Shown here: positions 1 to 7,185 of the stretch, piece by piece
Position numbering within the stretch: position 1 is the stretch's first letter
Layout of the letters: each line of letters opens with the position of its first letter
DNA from: Chloroflexota bacterium
GTDB taxonomy: Bacteria > Chloroflexota > UBA6077 > JACCZL01
Assembly: GCA_020850535.1 (NCBI GenBank)
Contig: JADZEM010000059.1
Coordinates: 1-47,405 of the forward strand
Direction of reading: 5' to 3'
DNA: 47,405 nt
Notes under the pieces: generated by a model
Told to the model about the DNA's origin: nothing
The model's database searches: none
Seen by the model: the letters and a program-made list of their open reading frames with translations, nothing else
Program-made: the position numbers and the translations under genes

Positions 1-538
1 CGTGCCGCCGCGTCGGGGCTTGAAAGCCCCGCCTACGATCCTGCAGTCGCTGCGCGACGCTCCAGTCGCACCAGTGCCGGCCGTTCCCGACGGCCGTCGC
101 GCAGCGACTGAATGACTGTAGGCGGGGGGTTTCAACCCCCGCCTGCGCGTCTCGTCGCGCTTCGGGAACACCAGCGAACATGCAATCGCCCTGAGTCACG
201 AACCGGAGCGATTGCATGATGGCCTCGTCGTGCCGCCGCGTCGGGGCTTGAAAGCCCCGCCTACCATCCTGCAGTCGCTGCGCGACGCTCCAGTCGCACC
301 AGTCCCTGCCGTTCCCGACGGCCGTCGCGCAGCGACTGAATGACTGTAGGCGGGGACTTCAGTCCCCGACCGCCCGTTCCATGATGCATCGGGTACACCA
401 ATGAACATGCAATCGCCCTGAGCGAGGGGGCAGGGCAATCGCATATTGGGTGTGTCGTGCCGCCTCGTCGGGGCTTGAAGCCCCCGCCTGCGCGTCTCGT
501 CGCGCTTCGGGAACACCAGCGAACATGCAATCGCCCTG
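1..538. repeat. Three adjacent copies of a palindromic MITE-like repeat (family 1)
   Basis: Copy A (1-195, left end outside the window), copy B (208-416) and a deleted copy C (431-538) share long stretches. Copy B has perfect 11-bp terminal inverted repeats, GCGATTGCATG and CATGCAATCGC. Internally each full copy is one large imperfect palindrome: an arm with GGGGCTTGAAAGCCCC plus GCCTAC and CAGTCGCTGCGCGACG faces its reverse complement about 60 bases later. Copy C lacks the middle. A fourth copy is at 22462-22679. No open reading frame of its own is credible. The structure fits a non-autonomous element; the mobilising transposase is not visible here. Confidence 0.75.
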
Positions 539-546
539 AGCAGATG

Positions 547-1128
547 TCACGCATGATTCGGGATGGGATCGCCGTTCCGACCGGCCCAGTCGGCGCGGAG
601 CAGGCCGTAGATGGCGCGGTCGGCGCGTTCGCCCCAGCGCACCACCTGCGAGCGGAGCAGCCCCTCACGCTGCATCCCCAGCTTCTCAAGCACCCGCACG
701 GAGGCTACGTTGCGCGGATCGACCCGCGCAACGACCTTCTCCAGACCCAGCGTCTCAAAGACGTAGCCCGTGACGGCGGCTGCCGCTTCGGTGGCGAGTC
801 CGTGGCCCCAGTGCTCGCGGGCGATGCCGTAGCCGAGCGTTGCGACGAGGTTCACGCGGTCGATCTCGAGTGTGAGCCGCCCGATCACCATGCCGTCGCG
901 CTCGACGGCGAACTCGGCCCGCTGCCCCCAGGGGATCGCGACGATCCGCTCCATCGCACGCCGCATGACGTCCATGTTGGCTGGCCGCCGCGCCCCGAAC
1001 ACCGCGAACTCGGGGTTGCTGGCCATCTGGAAGTACGCCTCGGCGTCGGAGACGGCTGGCGGGCGCAGCAGCAGCCGGGCCGTGCGAAGCTGGGTCGGCT
1101 GGGGCGGGCTTGCGGGCGGCGTGGCCAT
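547..1128 (-). CDS. GNAT family N-acetyltransferase (RimJ/RimL-like)
   Basis: The 193-residue product has the GNAT layout of the RimJ/RimL branch: an N-terminal strand with LRTARLLLRPP, a central segment YGIAREHWGHGLATEA that carries the acetyl-CoA-binding loop, and the late NVASVRVLEKLGMQREG motif in which Asn and the following helix bind the cofactor. Such enzymes transfer an acetyl group from acetyl-CoA to a protein N-terminus or a small amine; the substrate cannot be read from the sequence. The gene lies 52 bases downstream of the APS kinase gene on the same strand, so it may be co-transcribed, but nothing in the family ties it to sulfur metabolism. Its stop codon lies nine bases from a palindromic repeat copy. 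The ATG at 1128 has only a weak ribosome site. Confidence 0.88.
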   Translation of the reverse strand: MATPPASPPQPTQLRTARLLLRPPAVSDAEAYFQMASNPEFAVFGARRPANMDVMRRAMERIVAIPWGQRAEFAVERDGMVIGRLTLEIDRVNLVATLGYGIAREHWGHGLATEAAAAVTGYVFETLGLEKVVARVDPRNVASVRVLEKLGMQREGLLRSQVVRWGERADRAIYGLLRADWAGRNGDPIPNHA

Positions 1129-1180
1129 GCCTGGATGGTAGCGCAGACGCTCGCTGCCGGTGGCCAGGAGGAGGATATCG

Positions 1181-1729
1181 TCAGCCCGGCACGGCGCTGC
1201 GGGCGCTCACGTAGCCGATCCGTTCGAGCGTTGCCAGCACCCGCTCAACCGACGCCTCGACGGTCTCCTGGTCCGTGTCCAGCACCAGCTCGGGGTTGAG
1301 CGGCGGCTCGTACGGGTCCGAGACGCCCGTGAACTGGGTGACCTCGCCGCGCAGCGCCCGCTCGTACAGGCCCTTCACATCGCGCCGGATCAGCTCTTCG
1401 AGCGAGCAGCGCAGATGGACCTCGACGAACCGGCCGATGTCGGCGCGGACCTCGTCGCGGGTGGCGCGGTACGGCGAGATCGCCGCCACCACCGCCACCA
1501 CGTCGTTGCGCGACAGCAGCTTCGCCACGAACCCGATCCGCCGGATGTTCGTGTCGCGGTCCTCGCGGCTGAATCCCAGCCCCTTCGACAGGTTGGTGCG
1601 GACCACGTCGCCGTCGAGCACTTCGACGGTCTGTCCGCGCTCGCGCAGGGCCGCCGCGACGGCCGCTCCGAGCGTCGTCTTGCCGGCCCCCGAGAGGCCC
1701 GTAAACCAGATCGTGTATCCGCTGCTCAT
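1181..1729 (-). CDS. cysC: Adenylylsulfate (APS) kinase
   Basis: The enzyme phosphorylates adenosine 5'-phosphosulfate to PAPS with ATP. The 182-residue product has the P-loop GLSGAGKTT at residues 11-19, the [20 protein letters not shown] segment that binds APS, and the [11 protein letters not shown] helix, all typical of CysC, and its length is normal. It is the last sulfur gene of the minus-strand cluster. It is separated by about 125 bases from the preceding hypothetical gene; that gap holds four copies of ACGCAGG within about 60 bases. APS is both reduced directly by the neighbouring reductase and phosphorylated here, so PAPS may serve sulfation instead of reduction. No ATP sulfurylase gene is present, so APS must be made by a gene elsewhere. 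Confidence 0.93.
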   Translation of the reverse strand: MSSGYTIWFTGLSGAGKTTLGAAVAAALRERGQTVEVLDGDVVRTNLSKGLGFSREDRDTNIRRIGFVAKLLSRNDVVAVVAAISPYRATRDEVRADIGRFVEVHLRCSLEELIRRDVKGLYERALRGEVTQFTGVSDPYEPPLNPELVLDTDQETVEASVERVLATLERIGYVSARSAVPG

Positions 1730-1853
1730 CTGCGTCCTGCGTGGAAGGGTGGGCTGCCTGCGTAGATGGATCGGCTTCCTGCGTTGCAGGACCGGTATTG
1801 ATATCGTACGACCACGGGCACGCCGCTGTCGCTCTCGACCTGGGCCGCGCCGG

Positions 1854-2345
1854 TCATCCGCCGACCTCCACCCGGTCGACGGACACCCCGCTGTTCCCCA
1901 CCGAGAGCGTCAGATGGGCGCGGTCCGTGTGGATCGTGATGACGTGCCGGCCGGCTGCCGCCGTCACGGCGATCTTCTCGACGGTCTGGCCCTGGACGGC
2001 TTCGAGGGCACGGGTCACGTCGCGGGCCGCCTGGCGCAGCCCGGCTCCACGCTCGGTGCGGAAGTAGAGGTCGGTCAGGGTGCGCTCGGCGTCGGGGCCG
2101 TGCCGATTGCGGACGGCCTTCGACTGGAGCGCCAGCTCCAGCATGGTTTCCAGTGGCCGTATCAGCGGCGATGGGATCTCGCCATCGGCCACTGCCTCGG
2201 CCAGCTCGGCGTACCGCGCCTGCGAGGCCGGGTCTTTGAGGTTGCGCGCGAAGGCTGGGACGTCTTGCAGCAGGAGATCCTGCTCGGCCGGCGCCAGCGT
2301 CAGGCCCGCCCCGCGTTCGGTCTGCTGCTCACTGGCGGTGACCAA
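1854..2345 (-). CDS. Hypothetical protein inside the sulfate-assimilation operon
   Basis: I do not recognise this 163-residue product. The N-terminal part is helical ([19 protein letters not shown], then [17 protein letters not shown]); the C-terminal third alternates hydrophobic and polar residues ([17 protein letters not shown]), suggesting a beta sheet. No signal peptide or membrane segment is seen. The start is a TTG at 2345, chosen because GGAGGTGATC, a full complement to the 16S rRNA tail, sits six bases upstream, inside the last codons of cysH. The 17-base overlap with cysH implies translational coupling. Position between APS reductase and APS kinase suggests a role in sulfur assimilation, for example as an accessory or redox partner, but this is inference from context only. 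Confidence 0.8.
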   Translation of the reverse strand: MVTASEQQTERGAGLTLAPAEQDLLLQDVPAFARNLKDPASQARYAELAEAVADGEIPSPLIRPLETMLELALQSKAVRNRHGPDAERTLTDLYFRTERGAGLRQAARDVTRALEAVQGQTVEKIAVTAAAGRHVITIHTDRAHLTLSVGNSGVSVDRVEVGG

Positions 2346-3129
2346 CGATCACCTCCAGCTCGTGCTCGAAGCCGCCCGTCTCGACGGCGCAGTGCATCCC
2401 GCACTCCTTGGGCGCGCCCTTCTCCCACCACCAGCGACCGGAGCGCTGGTCCGCTCCTGGCTCCACCGGGCGGGTGCAGGGCGCACAGCCGATGGTCTTG
2501 TAGCCCTGGTCGTAGAGGGTGTTGTAGGGGACGTTGTTCTCGCGCAGATAGTCCCAGACCTCTTCCTCAGTCCAGTCTGCCAGCGGGTTGATCTTGACGA
2601 GGCCGCCGTGATCGTGGTCGATCTCGATCTTGCGGATGTTCGAGCGGGTAGCCCACTGGTCGCGGCGCAGGCCGGTGATCCAGCCGTCAAGGTCGCCGAG
2701 CACCCGCACCAGCGGGCGGACCTTCCGTACGTCGCAGCAGGTCAGCCGTAGCGGCACGGATTTCAGGAAGAGATCCTCGCCATGCTGCCCGATCATGTTG
2801 GTCAGGTCGTTCCGGTCGGGGTGGTAGGTCTCGACCTGCAGCCCATAGTGATCCTGCACCCGCTGGATCAGGTCGAGCGTCGCGAGGGGCAGCCGGCCGG
2901 TGTCCACCGTGAAGACGCGCACGTTCGGGTCGATGCGCCAGGCCATGTCGAGGATCGCCATGCCGTCGACCTGGAAGGACGTGCAGACGGCAACGCGACG
3001 CGGCGAGAAGGTGGTCAGCGCCCATTCGATGACCTCCCACGGCTCGCGGTCGTCGTACTCGACGGCCAGCTCGCCGGCCTCCCAGTCATCGAAGGTGATC
3101 CGTGCGTCCTCGATCGTCTCAACGCTCAT
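2329..3129 (-). CDS. cysH: APS reductase, thioredoxin-dependent, [4Fe-4S] type
   Basis: The enzyme reduces adenylyl sulfate to sulfite with thioredoxin as electron donor. The 266-residue product belongs to the PAPS reductase family. It has the paired cysteines CC at 131-132 and the CAPC pair at 215-218 that ligate a [4Fe-4S] cluster in APS-using members, and the C-terminal KECGMHC signature whose Cys243 is the catalytic nucleophile. PAPS-specific enzymes lack the cluster cysteines, so APS is the expected substrate. The start overlaps the sulfite reductase stop as ATGA, and its 3' end contains the ribosome site of the next gene. This arrangement places it in the middle of a tightly coupled sulfur operon. 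Confidence 0.93.
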   Translation of the reverse strand: MSVETIEDARITFDDWEAGELAVEYDDREPWEVIEWALTTFSPRRVAVCTSFQVDGMAILDMAWRIDPNVRVFTVDTGRLPLATLDLIQRVQDHYGLQVETYHPDRNDLTNMIGQHGEDLFLKSVPLRLTCCDVRKVRPLVRVLGDLDGWITGLRRDQWATRSNIRKIEIDHDHGGLVKINPLADWTEEEVWDYLRENNVPYNTLYDQGYKTIGCAPCTRPVEPGADQRSGRWWWEKGAPKECGMHCAVETGGFEHELEVIVGHRQ

Positions 3130-4847
3130 TGCGCCCTCCCTGCCCCCGCCCCTGCTACCGCTTCCTGGCCGCTCGCCAACGCGACCAGCGTCTCATCTGC
3201 CGTCCGTCGCGTGAATGCCTGGAACGATTCGCCGTCCTGCCGCTGGGCCAGCCAGCCGGCCACCAGCCGCTCAACGGTGTCCACGGCCTCGGCGGCCGGC
3301 ACGCGCCGCAGGACCGCCCGCCCGACGGTGGCGTCCTCTCCGATGCCGCCGCGCAGGTAGACCTCGTAGGCCTCCAGCTTCTGGATGCCGTCGCCGCGCG
3401 CCGTCGTGCCCTGGAGTCCGATGTCCGAGATCCAGTGGTGCGCGCAGGCGTGCGGGCAGCCGTCCACGCCCAGGCTCAGCCCGTCCACGGCGTTCCCGAA
3501 CCGCTGCTCCAGCCGTTCCACGATCTCGCGCATTTTCGGCTTGGTCTCGGCAACAGCGTAGTTGCAGAGCGGCTGCCCCGTGCAGGCGACCGCCGTGCCC
3601 CGCAGCTTGTGCACGTCCAGGTCGAACCCGATCTCGCGCAGCTTCCCGACGATCTCGTCGACGCGGCCCGTGGGCACGCCCGTCAGGATGAAGTTCTGCT
3701 GGCGGGTCAGGCGGATGTCTCCTCCGTACGATGCGGCCAGCTCGGCGATGGCGACGGCCTGCACGGCGTTGATCTGACCGGCGAAGACCGGCACGCCGAT
3801 GTAGACCTTGCCGTCCTCCTTCTGCTGGTGGACGCCGAGATGGTCGATGCGAGCACCCGGTGGCGGCGGCGTGATGAGATCTTCGAGCGTGCGCCCGAGC
3901 TTCTCCTCCACCGCCTTCCGCACGCCGTCCACGCCGTAGTCGTCCACCAGGAACTTGAGGCGGGCCTTGGCACGCGACACCCGATACTTCAGGTCGTGCC
4001 GCCAGACGTCGAGGATGGCCCGCGCCACCTCGATGGCCTGACCCTGCTCGACAAACACGCCCAGGTCACGGGCGATCCGTGGCGTGGACGAGAGGCCGCC
4101 GCCCACGTGCACCGCGAAGCCGTTGCGGGGGCCGTTCGGCCCGGGCTGGGTGGCCCCCACGAATGAGATGCAGTTGATCTCGGGCGCGTTGCACTGGTCG
4201 GTGCAGGCAGCCATCGAGATCTTGTGCTTGCGTGGCAGATCCAGGTACTCGTCGTGGTTGATGAAGTAGCTGACGAGGTCGTGCAGCTCGGAGGAGCAGT
4301 CGAACAGCTCCGTTCGGTCGAGGCCCGCGACGGGACAGCCGGTGACGTTGCGGACGGCGTCGCCGCAGCCGCCCTTGGAGGTCATCCCGACGCTCGCCAG
4401 CGCCGCGAAGACCTCGGGCAGGTCGCGGATGCGAAGCCAGTGGAGCTGGATCGTCTGGCGGGTGGTCAGCTCGGCGTAGTCCCGCCCGAACTTCTGCGAG
4501 AGCTCGCCGATGACCTTGAGCTGCGGAGCGGTCAGGTGGCCGGCTGGCACCTTGATCCGCAGCATCATCAGCCCGATTTTCGGCTTGTCGTGGTACAGGC
4601 CGTACCACTGGAAGCGGACCATGTCCTCTTCGGAGACGTCGTTGTAGTCGAGCGCACCGAGGGCTGGCGCCTCGTCGAGGATGGCGAGCGGGTGCTTCTC
4701 GGCCTTGAGCTTCTCGACGTTGTTGCGCTTCCGCACCAGGTCCCAGTCCGGCGCCGCGCGGGACGCCGCCGGGAAGGCCGGGCGCACGGCGGCGGCCGGA
4801 CGTGGCCGCGGCGTGGTCGCCTCCTCGCCGGGTGTTGGACCGCTCAT
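3126..4847 (-). CDS. sir: Ferredoxin-type sulfite (nitrite/sulfite) reductase
   Basis: This siroheme enzyme catalyses six-electron reduction, here most likely sulfite to sulfide. The 573-residue product has two ferredoxin-like half domains and the four cluster cysteines in their expected spacings: CTGQPLC (C-x5-C) near residues 420-426 and CPHAC (C-x3-C) near 464-468. The TTRQTIQLHWLRI segment provides siroheme-binding arginines. Sequence alone does not cleanly separate nitrite from sulfite reductases; the operon with APS reductase decides for sulfite. An upstream in-frame ATG at 4955 is possible, but the ATG at 4847 has a GAGGGAGA ribosome site, and the longer form would run through a transcription terminator hairpin at 4886-4920. 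The gene overlaps cysH by four bases. Confidence 0.9.
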   Translation of the reverse strand: MSGPTPGEEATTPRPRPAAAVRPAFPAASRAAPDWDLVRKRNNVEKLKAEKHPLAILDEAPALGALDYNDVSEEDMVRFQWYGLYHDKPKIGLMMLRIKVPAGHLTAPQLKVIGELSQKFGRDYAELTTRQTIQLHWLRIRDLPEVFAALASVGMTSKGGCGDAVRNVTGCPVAGLDRTELFDCSSELHDLVSYFINHDEYLDLPRKHKISMAACTDQCNAPEINCISFVGATQPGPNGPRNGFAVHVGGGLSSTPRIARDLGVFVEQGQAIEVARAILDVWRHDLKYRVSRAKARLKFLVDDYGVDGVRKAVEEKLGRTLEDLITPPPPGARIDHLGVHQQKEDGKVYIGVPVFAGQINAVQAVAIAELAASYGGDIRLTRQQNFILTGVPTGRVDEIVGKLREIGFDLDVHKLRGTAVACTGQPLCNYAVAETKPKMREIVERLEQRFGNAVDGLSLGVDGCPHACAHHWISDIGLQGTTARGDGIQKLEAYEVYLRGGIGEDATVGRAVLRRVPAAEAVDTVERLVAGWLAQRQDGESFQAFTRRTADETLVALASGQEAVAGAGAGRAQ

Positions 4848-4882
4848 GATCGCGTTCTCTCCCTCGAAACTGCCGTGAACAC

Positions 4883-4920
4883 GAGAAAAGGCCGAGCCGG
4901 CCTCTTCAAGCCGCTCGGCC
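4883..4920 (-). terminator. Hairpin with T-run between the DUF2292 gene and sir (possible attenuator)
   Basis: On the minus strand the arms GGCCGAGCGG and CCGGCTCGGCC, with one bulged base, close a ten-base loop and are followed by CTTTTCTC. The hairpin lies about 40 bases before the sulfite reductase start and 80 bases after the stop of the small DUF2292 gene. It is therefore either a partial terminator within the operon or a regulated attenuator. I found no S-box or other known riboswitch core in the bases before it. Confidence 0.6.
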
Positions 4921-5001
4921 TCCAGTGGACTGGTCAGCCGGGAGTGCCCGCGCACGCACGAGCACGCATCTTCAGTTGGTGCGCTCCGCGAGCGTCAGCC
5001 G

Positions 5002-5154
5002 TCAGGGAGCGCTGCCGCCCTGCCGTCGCTGCGCGGGAGCGCCCGCCAGCCGCACCTTGTGCGTCGCGTCGAGCTGCACGACCCGACCATCCTGAACGAT
5101 CACAGTGACGGACCCGTGGCGCATCCCCGCGAGGAGGCGCTGGAGCTCCGACAC
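5002..5154 (-). CDS. Small YezD-like DUF2292 protein
   Basis: The C-terminal part, GSVTVIVQDGRVVQLDATHK, matches the compact core of the DUF2292 (YezD) family, small proteins that are often encoded beside sulfate or cysteine assimilation genes. The biochemical role of the family is not known to me. I chose the GTG at 5154, which gives 50 residues, near the usual family length, with GAGGA upstream at slightly long spacing. Alternatives are a GTG at 5244 (80 residues) and a CTG at about 5187 that has GGAGG at ideal spacing but uses a rare start codon. It is the first gene of the sulfur operon, followed by a terminator-like hairpin, so it could be transcribed more than the genes behind it. Confidence 0.65.
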   Translation of the reverse strand: MSELQRLLAGMRHGSVTVIVQDGRVVQLDATHKVRLAGAPAQRRQGGSAP

Positions 5155-5254
5155 CAGGGTGTCGAGATCCTCGGATCGTGTCGGATCGAGACTCGCCAGA
5201 AGCCACCTCCAGCGCCAGAAAGGCCCGCCGGTGAGACGCTGCACAAAATCGATG

Positions 5255-5280
5255 AAATCGACTCGTTGAGTAGACAATAG
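5255..5280 (-). promoter_or_regulatory. Candidate promoter/operator of the sulfur operon
   Basis: The AT-richer stretch contains the palindrome ACTCAACGAGT (5261-5271) next to CTATTGTC. It is the first promoter-like sequence upstream of the DUF2292 gene. The half-sites recall, but do not match, operators of Rrf2-family sulfur regulators such as CymR. Support is limited to position, base composition and dyad symmetry. Confidence 0.3.
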
Positions 5281-5380
5281 CGGGTTTCGCGCGGGGCTGT
5301 CAACCCTGCCGGTGGCACGCAGGCCGTCCGAACCAGTACGGTCCGTCCGCAGCCGGGAGTTCACGACCTGGAGGTCAGGC

Positions 5381-5575
5381 ATGGCGGATCGTTGGCAGTA
5401 CAAGACGGTGAGCGTCTCGCCCGCGCAGGCGGAGAATCTGGACGAGATCCTCAACAGCTACGGCGCGGCCGGCTGGGAGCTGGTGTCGGTGGTCGTCGAG
5501 GCGTGGATGCCGCGGGGCTTCCTGGGTGGCGCGCAGCAGCCGACGTACCGGGCGGTGTTCAAGGCGCCGGCGTAA
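5381..5575 (+). CDS. DUF4177-like small protein
   Basis: The 64-residue product starts with WQYKTVSVS and has LDEILNSYGAAGWELVSVVV, the characteristic core of DUF4177 proteins, in which a helix ending in GWELV is followed by a beta strand. The function of the family is unknown. The ATG at 5381 is preceded by GGAGG at six bases; the longer frame from 5312 has no ribosome site and an arginine-rich leader that looks non-coding. The gene is divergent from the sulfur operon and precedes the toxin-antitoxin pair by about 60 bases, with no clear functional tie to either. Confidence 0.8.
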   Translation: MADRWQYKTVSVSPAQAENLDEILNSYGAAGWELVSVVVEAWMPRGFLGGAQQPTYRAVFKAPA

Positions 5576-5638
5576 GCGCCGGCGACATCGCGATGCGCTG
5601 GTACACTCAGAGGCAGGACACCCGAGGAGGTGACGCTG

Positions 5639-5893
5639 ATGTGCCGCATCGACATCAGCGAGCTACCGCAGCAGACGGACGAAGAGATCGGCACTGGCGA
5701 GACCTACGCCGTCGAACGAGATGGCAAGGTCGTGGCCTACGTCGTTCCGGTGAAGCCCCGCGACGAGAGCGAAGTACGGGCCGTGACAGAACGGGTTGCA
5801 CACGCTGTCGATGCCAGTCTGAGCGAAGGGTACACTTCAGAGGATCTGGCCCGGGATCTCGACATCAGCCGTCCATTCAACGCATCCAGATAG
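5639..5893 (+). CDS. Antitoxin of a PIN-domain toxin-antitoxin pair
   Basis: The 84-residue protein combines an N-terminal segment with GTGETYAVERDGKVVAYVVP, resembling the Phd/YefM type DNA-binding antitoxin fold, and a C-terminal acidic helical tail (EGYTSEDLARDLDIS) that probably wraps the toxin. It lies one base before a PIN-domain gene, the usual order of VapBC operons. The ATG at 5639 has GAGGAGG at eight bases; a GTG at 5630 overlaps that ribosome site and is less likely. A near-identical sequence, GGTACACTCAGAGG, occurs both upstream (5600-5613) and inside the gene (about 5829-5842). Such antitoxins usually repress their own operon. Confidence 0.75.
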   Translation: MCRIDISELPQQTDEEIGTGETYAVERDGKVVAYVVPVKPRDESEVRAVTERVAHAVDASLSEGYTSEDLARDLDISRPFNASR

Positions 5894-5894
5894 C

Positions 5895-6323
5895 ATGCGC
5901 CTCGCTGTCGATGCGAGCGTGCTCGTCGCCGAGCTTACACGCCGGCGTGGACGAAGCCTGATTTCGCTCTCTGCTCTGGAGTTTGTTGTTGCTGCTCACG
6001 CCTGGGACGAGGTGACCTACGAACTACCGCGCCGACTGGCGGCCCGCGAGCGACACGGCCGCCTGGTTTCCGGCGGTGCAGATCTGGTGCTGCGCAAGTG
6101 TCTCTCCCTGGCGGCGGCATACGTCACCGTCGTGCCGAGCGTCGCGTACGAGTCGTTCGAGGCGCTGGCGCGGCGGCGAGTGCCGAGGGATCCGCGCGAT
6201 TGGCCGACCGTTGCGTTGGCCATGGCGCTCGAGGCCGGCATCTGGACCGCCGACGCCGACTGTCTCGGCTGTGGCCTGCCAACCTGGACGACCGAGGCGC
6301 TGCTGCTGGCGTCCGAGGCGTGA
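5895..6323 (+). CDS. PIN-domain ribonuclease toxin (VapC-like)
   Basis: The 142-residue product starts with LAVDASVLVAEL, carrying the first PIN-domain aspartate, and ends with DWPTVALAMALEAGIWTADAD followed by GCGLPTWTT, which supplies the late acidic residues and the C-terminal strand. PIN toxins are Mg-dependent RNases that cleave tRNA, rRNA or mRNA when released from their antitoxin. The long gap between the first and later acidic residues is normal for the fold. The start codon follows the antitoxin stop by one base, so translation is probably coupled. The RNA target cannot be inferred from sequence. Confidence 0.82.
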   Translation: MRLAVDASVLVAELTRRRGRSLISLSALEFVVAAHAWDEVTYELPRRLAARERHGRLVSGGADLVLRKCLSLAAAYVTVVPSVAYESFEALARRRVPRDPRDWPTVALAMALEAGIWTADADCLGCGLPTWTTEALLLASEA

Positions 6324-6363
6324 GCGAGGCAGTTCGCTGGAAGGCCTGGCTTGAACACGGGCC

Positions 6364-6379
6364 TTCATGAACTTGTCAT
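6364..6379 (+). promoter_or_regulatory. Pho-box-like 11-bp direct repeat upstream of the response regulator
   Basis: TTCAT (6364-6368) and GTCAT (6375-6379) are spaced by exactly 11 bases, one DNA turn, as in operators of OmpR/PhoB-type regulators. The same TTCAT-N5-TGTCAT-NTTC pattern occurs at 8685-8704 before the Asp/Asn-repeat gene. A weak promoter with CATAAT at 6440-6445 lies downstream, before the regulator start. Autoregulation is inferred. Confidence 0.5.
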
Positions 6380-6468
6380 ATTCCATCCGTCTGCACCCTC
6401 ATGAAGATCGCCGCCTGTCGATGGTTTCGCCTCACTCGTCATAATCGTGCTCCGTATCGGGTGACCGT

Positions 6469-7182
6469 ATGAGCGTCCAGCCGAGTGCACGCTCGGGCTC
6501 CGCGCGCGCCCGCGTGCTTGTCGTGGACGACGATCCGAAGGTCGTGAGCCTGATGCGCCGTGGGCTGACCTTTGAGGGTTACGACGTGAGTGTGGCCTCG
6601 GATGGCGATGAGGCGCTCGCCGTGGCGCACGACTCGCCGCCGCACCTGGTGGTGCTCGACGTGATGATGCCGCGCCTGAGCGGGATCGAGGTCTGCCGCC
6701 GCCTCCGTGCGATTGACCGCGACCTTGCCATCCTGATGCTGACGGGGCGCGCCAGTGTGTCGGCGCGCATCGAGGGGCTGGACGCCGGTGCGGATGACTA
6801 TCTCGTCAAGCCGTTCGCGTTCGACGAGCTGCTGGCCCGCATCCGAGCGCTCTTGCGCCGGACCCTCCCGCCGGAGGATGAAGTCCTCGAGTTCGAGGAC
6901 TTGCGGCTCGTCCCGTCCACCCGTGACGTGACCCGCGCAGGGCAGGCCGTCGAGTTGACGGCGCGCGAGTACGATCTCCTGGAGCTATTTCTGCGGCACC
7001 CTCGCCAGGTGCTTCAGCGCGACGTCATCTTCGCCCGGGTGTGGGGGTCCGACTTCCTTGGTGAATCGAACGTCATCGACGTCCACGTGATGCGGTTGCG
7101 GGACAAGCTCGAATCCGGTGGTGGCGAGCGCCTGATCCACACGATTCGCGGCGCGGGCTACAGCCTCCGGCGGCGGAGCTAG
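6469..7182 (+). CDS. OmpR/PhoB-family response regulator
   Basis: The 237-residue protein has a receiver domain with the acidic pocket VVDDD near residue 20, phospho-acceptor Asp64 in VLDVMMPRLSG and Lys114 in YLVKPF. It is followed by a winged-helix DNA-binding domain (about 137-235) with ELTAREYDLLELFLRHP and NVIDVHVMRLRDKL. It would be phosphorylated by the kinase encoded three bases downstream. The direct repeat upstream of its gene, repeated before the Asp/Asn-rich protein gene, suggests that it controls both. The signal is unknown. Confidence 0.95.
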   Translation: MSVQPSARSGSARARVLVVDDDPKVVSLMRRGLTFEGYDVSVASDGDEALAVAHDSPPHLVVLDVMMPRLSGIEVCRRLRAIDRDLAILMLTGRASVSARIEGLDAGADDYLVKPFAFDELLARIRALLRRTLPPEDEVLEFEDLRLVPSTRDVTRAGQAVELTAREYDLLELFLRHPRQVLQRDVIFARVWGSDFLGESNVIDVHVMRLRDKLESGGGERLIHTIRGAGYSLRRRS

Positions 7183-7185
7183 ACG

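Noticed and set aside
4883-5001. SAM riboswitch before the sulfite reductase gene
   Set aside because: The conserved S-box core was not found; only a terminator-like hairpin is visible.
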